Shown here piece by piece: positions 58,857 through 64,000 of a stretch of DNA of 64,000 bases (position 1 is the stretch's first letter; each line of letters begins with the position of its first letter). The position numbers and the translations under genes are program-made. The notes under the pieces were generated by a model. The model searched no databases. It saw only the letters and a program-made list of their open reading frames with translations, and was not told where the DNA came from. This DNA is from AP-15 sp963812675 (GTDB lineage Bacteria; Pseudomonadota; Alphaproteobacteria; ATCC43930; CGMCC-115725). The stretch covers positions 310,001-374,000 of the forward strand of contig CAWEWR010000011.1 of assembly GCA_963812675.1 (NCBI GenBank), given 5' to 3'.

Positions 58857-61800
58857 TCACCGGAGAGATCGCGACGCGGTGTCTGGGGAGGCGGCGAGCG
58901 CCAAGCGGATCAGCGCCGAAAGCGAATGCGAGCCGGTCTTCTTCATGACGGCAGCACGATGGTTCTCGACCGTGCGCTGGCTGATGCCGAGGTCGGTGGC
59001 AATGTTCTTGCTAGGATGGCCGGCGAGCACCAGCTCCATGATCTGGCGCTGGCGCGCGGTCAGACCGGCGAGGCGCGTCGCTGCCGCCTCCCGCAGAGCC
59101 GACAACTTGGCCGAAGCCCCGGTGCTTTCCAGGGCGCGCTCGATGCTGGCGAACAGTTCGCCGCGGCCGATCGGCTTTTCGATAAAATCCGCAGCCCCGG
59201 CGTGCATGGCCTCGACTGCCATCGGCACGTCGCCCTGGCCGGTGATCATGATGGCAGGCAGCCGAGTTCCCTCACTCTTTAGTCGCCGCAGCAGTTGCAG
59301 CCCGCCCATGCCGGGCATCCGGGCATCGACCAGGAGGCAGCCTTCGCGGCCAGGATGATAGGCCGCGAGGAACGCCTCGGAACTGGCGTAGAGCTCGACC
59401 GTCCGGCCATCTTGCTGGAGCAGATCGCGCATTGCGTCGCGCACTGCGCTGTCATCGTCGACCACGAAGACGGTCGGCAGTCTCGGTCCGCCGGCAGGGG
59501 CGGGCTGTCGGGTGCTCGCTTTCACCGCCGGCGGCGGCTGAGCGAGGCAGCGCCGGATCAGGTCCATCAGCTCCTTCGCCTTCACCGGCTTGTTCAGGTG
59601 CAGATGGCCGCCCTGGGCGATCTCGCGCAAGGTGTCGGTCGAAATATCGCCGCTGAGAATGATCGCTGGGATCTCGTAACCGAGCGTCTCCCGTAGCTCG
59701 GCGACGGCCTGGAGGCCGGTCAGCCCCTTCGGCAGATTGTAATCGGCGACCAGGAGGTCCGGGCGGATCGTCCCCTGCATCGCAAATTCCAGCGCCTTTC
59801 TCCCATCCTCGGCGGTTGTCGTGTGGTGACCCTCGCCTTCGAGCAGGAGCGCGAGCATCTCGCGCACCGAAGCGTCATCCTCGACGACCAGGATTGCGCC
59901 GCTCTGATGTGCGCCTTCCGTTGCCTCTGGCGCGACGTGACGAGGTTGCCATGCCGGCGTATCCCGTCCGAGGAGCGGAACCTCCACGGCGAAGACCGAG
60001 CCCTTGCCCGGACGAGATCGGACATCGACAGCGTGGCCCAGCAGGTCTGCCAAGCGCTCGACGATGGCGAGACCGAGGCCAAGGCCCTTGCTGCGCTCGC
60101 GCGCCAAGTTGTCGAGCTGATGGAACTCGCCGAAAATCGCTGTGAGTTCCTCTTCGGGAATGCCGATCCCGGTGTCCCAGACCTCGATACGCAGCTTGTC
60201 GCCGCGCCGCCGGCAGCCGAGCAGGATCTTGCCTTTATTGGTGTATTTCACCGCGTTCGAGACTAGGTTGCGGATCATCTGCTCGAGCAGGCGTGGATCG
60301 CTGCGCACACTGCGGCTGCTCGGGACGACGCGCCAGGCGAGGCCATGCGCTGCTGCGTGAAAGCTGAACTGCGTTCGCAGATGCTCGAGCACTACATCGA
60401 TCGGAAAATCGACCATCTCTCGGCGGACGATCCCGGCCTCGAGCTGGTTGATGTCGAGGAGCGTGTCCAGCATGCTCGACATCGTGCTCACGGTTTCGTC
60501 GAGTCTGCCGACTAGGTTCAGCGTGGTTTCGTCCTTGACCTTCTTCGCCAACAATTCATGCAGCAGGCTGATCGTCTGCAACGGCTGGCGCAGATCATGG
60601 CTGGCGGCGGCAAGGAACCGTGACTTGCCGAGATTGGCGTGCTCGGCCTGCCCTTTGGCGGCCTCCAGCGCCCCCGCCGCATGCTTACGTTCGGTGATAT
60701 CTTCGATCGCCAGGAGGATCTTCCGCGTAGCCAATGGCTCGCCGCGAATCTCCAGCGCGCTCACGAGCAGCGAACGCATTCCCCGGGGCGGCAGCTCAAC
60801 GTCGATTTCATGATCCTCGACGCCTCCCTCGCCGTTCCGGAGGCGGTCGAGGAAGACGCGCAATGCCGCGAAATCGAGGCGGCCCTCATCAATCGCGTCG
60901 AGTTGCCTGCCCACGGTCTGCTCAGGCTCGACCGAAAAGATGCTATAGAAGGAGCGGCTCGCGGAGATGACGTAAAGCTCCTCGTCGAGCACGACGAGCG
61001 GCTGGCGAATGGTGTTGATGATGCTGTCGGAATAGGACCGCGCCGCCTCGATTGCCCGTTCGGCCGTCTTCCTCTCCGATATGTCGGCAAAGGTGATAAC
61101 CACTCCCGCTACCTGGGTGTCCTGGGTGCGGTAGGGCAGAATGCGACGGGTGTACCATGCTCCGTTGTCGGCCTCGACCTCGCGGTTCGGCGGCACATGG
61201 CCGGCAAGAACCGCCCCGGAATCCGCGAGCAGGGCAGGGTCTTTTATGCGGCGGGCCAGGTCGGCGAGCGGCCGGCCGATGTCGGTTGCAATGACGCGGA
61301 TCAGCGACTTGGCCGCCGGCGTGAAAAAGCGGATGTTGAGGTCGCTGTCCAGGAACAGCGTCGCGACGCCTGAGCTGTCCAGGACGTTCTGCAGGTCGTT
61401 CGACGTGCTGCGCTGGCGTTCGAGCGTTTCCTGAAGCTGACTGTTGAGTGCAGTGAGCTCTTCGTTGAGCGATTGTAACTCCTCCCGCGAGGTCATCAGC
61501 TCTTCGTTGGTCGATTGGAACTCCTCGTTCGCCGACATGGCTTCTTGGTTGATCGCTTTGTGTTCCTCGTTGGCGATCTCGAGCTCGTGGATGGCGCTCT
61601 GCAGCTCCTTGCGGGTGGAATCGAGCTCCCGCTCGAGCTCTGCGGTCCGCGAGAGGTCGTTCGGCGACTCGACCGCTCGGCCCGGCTCACGCTCGGGTTC
61701 GTCGAAGAAGCTGACCAGCAGTAACTCCTCGCTGTCACTCTGCACCGGATGGACTTCGATGCGAACCGCGACAGCACCGCCACCGAAGCTCGCCTGCGCG

Positions 61801-63608
61801 CCCGTGGCGATCGCAAGCGCATGCTCCCGGCTCGCCTGCTGGATCGCCGTCCTTAGTCTGTTGCGCAGCCCCGCGCGCGCCATGGCGAGCAGATCGCGGC
61901 TGGGCGCGCCCGAGGCCACCCGCAAATAGCGGTCGGCTGGTCCCGAGTAATACAGGCACTCGTGCTTGCGGTTGATCAGGACCGAAGCGGGCGCATAGGT
62001 CTCGAGCAGCACCCGCTGCGTGAGGTCGCGAGCGCTGATTGCTTGCGCCGACGCCGCGCTCGTCCGGCCTGGCCAAAGCGTTCGCGCGGCCCCTCCCGGG
62101 CCGATTGGAAAATCGACTTCGCCAGGCCGGCTGCGGCCGATCTGCCGATAGATCCGTTGCGCCTTGGAGATCGGCTCGAACCGGTCGTCCAGCCTGCCCA
62201 CCGTCTCGGAGCTGCCGAGCATCAGAACGCCGCCCTCGCGGAGCGCGAAATGGAATAGCAGAAGGACCTTTTCCTGCGCTTCGGGGCGCAAATAGATCAG
62301 GAGGTTACGACACGAGATCAGGTCGAGGCGCGAGAACGGCGGATCGGCCAACACATCCTGCGTCGTGAAGACCACCGTCCCGCGCAACTCTGGCACCACC
62401 CGGTAGCTGTGGTCCTCCTGTGTAAAGAAGCGGGCGAGCCGCGCCGGCGACACATCGGCTGCAATCGCTCCCGAATAGCGTCCCTCGCGGGCGAGAGCGA
62501 CCGCCTCCTCGTCGACATCGGAGGCGAAAACCTGCAGCTTGATGTTCCGTTTCGCCGCCGCGATCTCCTCGAGAAAGAGCATGGCGAGCGAATAGGTCTC
62601 CTCGCCGGTGCTGCAGCCGGCAACCCAGACCCGCAGCGGCCGGTCCAAGGAGTGCCGGTGGACGAGATCGGGTATGACCTCGTTCACCAAGAATTCGAAG
62701 GCATTCGAGTCGCGAAAGAAGCTGGTGACGTTGATCAGCAGGTCCTTGGCGAGGAGCTCGAGCTCACCTGCATCCTGCCGCAGCCTGTCGAGATACCCAC
62801 GACTGTCATCGGCACCGGCCAGCGCCCTGCGCCGCTCGATCCGGCGCAACAATGTGCCTGGCTTGTAGAGCGAGAAATCGTACGAGGTCTTGGTGCGCAG
62901 AAGATCGACAATCTCAGCTAACCGATCTGGGGCATGATCGTCCGGCGCCAGTCCCTTTCGCCGACCGTATTTGGCGAGAATTTCGGAGATCTTGCCGACG
63001 GGGAGCACCAGATCCACCGCGCCACTCAAAATCGCGCTCCGCGGCATGCCGTCATACTCGGCGTCGTCAGGATCCTGCACGATGACGAGCCCACCCTTCT
63101 CCTTGACCGCCTTCAGCCCTAGGCTGCCGTCGCCGCCGGTTCCCGAGAGGATCACGCAGATCGCGCGTTCGCCGAGCTCTTCCGCCAACGAGCGCAGGAA
63201 GAAGTCGAACGGCAGGCGCGCGCCATGACGCTCCGACGGCTCCGAGAGTCGCAGGGCACCGCCGCGGATCGACAGATAGGCACCCGGCGGAATGAGGTAG
63301 ATATGCTCGCGCTCGAGCGGCATCCCCTCCGCTGCTTGCTGTACCTTCAACGGCGTATGGCCGGCCAGCAGATCGACCATCATGCTCGCATGCGTCGGAT
63401 CGAGATGCTGGATCAGAATGAACGCCATGCCAGTGCCCGCGGGGAGCACGGCGAGCAGCCTCCGGAAGGCATCGAGGCCACCCGCCGAGGCGCCGAGCCC
63501 GACGATCGGAAAGCTGTCGCGGCCGAGTGGCGAGCCGCGCCTCGGCGACGAACGCCGGCGCCGCGGTGAGCGAGCCGTTCCGGCCTGTAGCGGACCCTGT
63601 TCTGTCAT
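58857..63608 (-). CDS. CheB-CheR-PAS-histidine kinase-REC-REC-LuxR fusion signalling protein
   Basis: One 1583-residue polypeptide contains, in order: a CheB methylesterase domain (Ser in GLGASAGG, His in IQHLDPTH, Asp in GTGGDGSLG; about residues 33-215); a CheR methyltransferase domain (GCSTGEETYSLAM near 330); a long coiled coil (about 640-760); two PAS domains; HisKA with His in AAASHDLRQPL (about 1003); HATPase (NAVKYTNKG, TGIGIPEEE, GLGLGLAIV); two receivers (Asp in LLVADYNLP near 1283 and LLVDARMPG near 1425); and a LuxR/FixJ HTH (LTARQRQIMELVLAGHPSKN, QRTVENHRAAVM near 1520-1560). It could run a phosphorelay from sensing to transcription within one chain. The ligand and target genes are unknown. 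Confidence 0.9.
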   Translation of the reverse strand: MTEQGPLQAGTARSPRRRRSSPRRGSPLGRDSFPIVGLGASAGGLDAFRRLLAVLPAGTGMAFILIQHLDPTHASMMVDLLAGHTPLKVQQAAEGMPLEREHIYLIPPGAYLSIRGGALRLSEPSERHGARLPFDFFLRSLAEELGERAICVILSGTGGDGSLGLKAVKEKGGLVIVQDPDDAEYDGMPRSAILSGAVDLVLPVGKISEILAKYGRRKGLAPDDHAPDRLAEIVDLLRTKTSYDFSLYKPGTLLRRIERRRALAGADDSRGYLDRLRQDAGELELLAKDLLINVTSFFRDSNAFEFLVNEVIPDLVHRHSLDRPLRVWVAGCSTGEETYSLAMLFLEEIAAAKRNIKLQVFASDVDEEAVALAREGRYSGAIAADVSPARLARFFTQEDHSYRVVPELRGTVVFTTQDVLADPPFSRLDLISCRNLLIYLRPEAQEKVLLLFHFALREGGVLMLGSSETVGRLDDRFEPISKAQRIYRQIGRSRPGEVDFPIGPGGAARTLWPGRTSAASAQAISARDLTQRVLLETYAPASVLINRKHECLYYSGPADRYLRVASGAPSRDLLAMARAGLRNRLRTAIQQASREHALAIATGAQASFGGGAVAVRIEVHPVQSDSEELLLVSFFDEPEREPGRAVESPNDLSRTAELERELDSTRKELQSAIHELEIANEEHKAINQEAMSANEEFQSTNEELMTSREELQSLNEELTALNSQLQETLERQRSTSNDLQNVLDSSGVATLFLDSDLNIRFFTPAAKSLIRVIATDIGRPLADLARRIKDPALLADSGAVLAGHVPPNREVEADNGAWYTRRILPYRTQDTQVAGVVITFADISERKTAERAIEAARSYSDSIINTIRQPLVVLDEELYVISASRSFYSIFSVEPEQTVGRQLDAIDEGRLDFAALRVFLDRLRNGEGGVEDHEIDVELPPRGMRSLLVSALEIRGEPLATRKILLAIEDITERKHAAGALEAAKGQAEHANLGKSRFLAAASHDLRQPLQTISLLHELLAKKVKDETTLNLVGRLDETVSTMSSMLDTLLDINQLEAGIVRREMVDFPIDVVLEHLRTQFSFHAAAHGLAWRVVPSSRSVRSDPRLLEQMIRNLVSNAVKYTNKGKILLGCRRRGDKLRIEVWDTGIGIPEEELTAIFGEFHQLDNLARERSKGLGLGLAIVERLADLLGHAVDVRSRPGKGSVFAVEVPLLGRDTPAWQPRHVAPEATEGAHQSGAILVVEDDASVREMLALLLEGEGHHTTTAEDGRKALEFAMQGTIRPDLLVADYNLPKGLTGLQAVAELRETLGYEIPAIILSGDISTDTLREIAQGGHLHLNKPVKAKELMDLIRRCLAQPPPAVKASTRQPAPAGGPRLPTVFVVDDDSAVRDAMRDLLQQDGRTVELYASSEAFLAAYHPGREGCLLVDARMPGMGGLQLLRRLKSEGTRLPAIMITGQGDVPMAVEAMHAGAADFIEKPIGRGELFASIERALESTGASAKLSALREAAATRLAGLTARQRQIMELVLAGHPSKNIATDLGISQRTVENHRAAVMKKTGSHSLSALIRLALAASPDTASRSLR

Positions 63609-63619
63609 GATGCGCTAAT

Positions 63620-63865
63620 CTACCACGAAGCTCTGCATCGCTGCGACACGCGCGTAACCCGACAGGGCTCTCGTCCGGACACGCCTCGCACGGTGTGCCG
63701 CTGCCAGCCCGTGGCGCTCACCACCTCATTGACCGTTGCACCCTCGGCTCGACGCAGCATCGCAATCACCGCGTCTTGCTTCGGTGGGCTCTTTGCGTCG
63801 GATCGCGGGTGCGGCTCGCAGCAGTCAGTTTTAAAACCCAACCGGCTAAGTCTCCCCGTCCACAT
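63620..63865 (-). pseudogene. Truncated DUF3489-type small DNA-binding protein
   Basis: The minus strand reads PPKQDAVIAMLRRAEGATVN, then EVVSATGWQRHTVRG, the typical helix-turn-helix core of DUF3489 proteins. The family normally continues with a Gly/Lys-rich part (FAGALKKKLG), which is replaced here by unrelated Arg/Ser-rich sequence. It starts near an ATG at 63865 and lies 11 bases upstream of the large fusion gene. It is probably a relic. Confidence 0.65.
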
Positions 63866-64000
63866 CGATGCTCCTGTAGGTGCCTAGAAGCCAATCCCAA
63901 AAATTATCGACTACCGCAAAATTGCAATCGCCATACCGGTGGTGGAGAAAATGGAGCTGTTGCTTTCGCCTGAACCAGGCAAATCGCCCCAACCATGATC
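63866..64000. other. Window end without a recognised gene
   Basis: The last 135 bases show nothing recognised; any gene would continue beyond the window. Confidence 0.3.

Noticed and set aside
63620..63865. Considered as an intact DUF3489 regulator of the large fusion gene.
   Set aside because: The family core ends abruptly after HTVRG and the tail is unlike the family, so a truncated relic is more likely.

Overview
This 64 kb window is GC-rich and reads as the chromosome of an alphaproteobacterium, most likely a Bradyrhizobium-like member of the Hyphomicrobiales. That assignment is an inference. It rests on GC-rich codon use, FixJ-type and CheB/CheR-type regulators, several small proteins of kinds I recall from rhizobia, and a DUF3489 remnant. 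Much of the window is accessory DNA: defence genes, a prophage remnant, broken insertion sequences and many gene fragments.

Layout. 0.2-0.7 kb: the 3' part of a tRNA-Lys gene, probably an old attachment site, next to a trace of a tyrosine recombinase. 0.7-13.7 kb (minus strand): a complete six-gene type 1 BREX phage-defence operon in canonical order (brxA, brxB, brxC, pglX, pglZ, brxL), headed by an ASCH-domain gene whose stop codon overlaps the first possible brxA start. 14.4-15.7 kb: three relatives of a small Cys-rich protein, one fused to membrane segments and one frameshifted. 15.8-19.1 kb: a cold-shock fragment, a TauE/SafE transporter, a Gly/His-rich secreted protein and a truncated F420-type oxidoreductase. 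20.0-27.6 kb: a prophage remnant (MerR-like regulator, ParB-methyltransferase fusion, small and large terminase) followed by two opposed genes resembling tail-fibre or surface proteins. 27.8-30.5 kb: a broken IS6 element, a frameshifted DUF4387 gene and a TIR-domain effector with a Shedu-like C-terminus.

30.7-36.1 kb (minus strand) holds an intact operon: both ATP-citrate lyase subunits and a 2-hydroxycarboxylate (citrate/malate type) carrier. Together they would import citrate and cleave it to acetyl-CoA and oxaloacetate. 37.2-39.6 kb carries an alpha/beta hydrolase and a family 5 solute-binding protein. 40.0-53.1 kb is largely a gene graveyard: IS6, IS5 and IS630 relics, and fragments of xanthine-dehydrogenase-type, OsmC, P-loop and TauD genes, plus a possible group II intron relic. 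It also contains an intact hybrid histidine kinase and several small rhizobial-type proteins. 53.5-63.9 kb has a GT4 glycosyltransferase, frameshifted MFS and slipin genes, small membrane proteins, and a 1583-residue fusion that joins CheB, CheR, PAS, histidine kinase, two receivers and a LuxR-type DNA-binding domain.

Two themes cross the whole window. First, a dispersed repeat resembling the 3' end of tRNA-Ser occurs about ten times between genes. Second, many genes are broken by one-base insertions or deletions while the longest operons are intact. This points to real gene decay, although draft-sequence error cannot be excluded from sequence alone.
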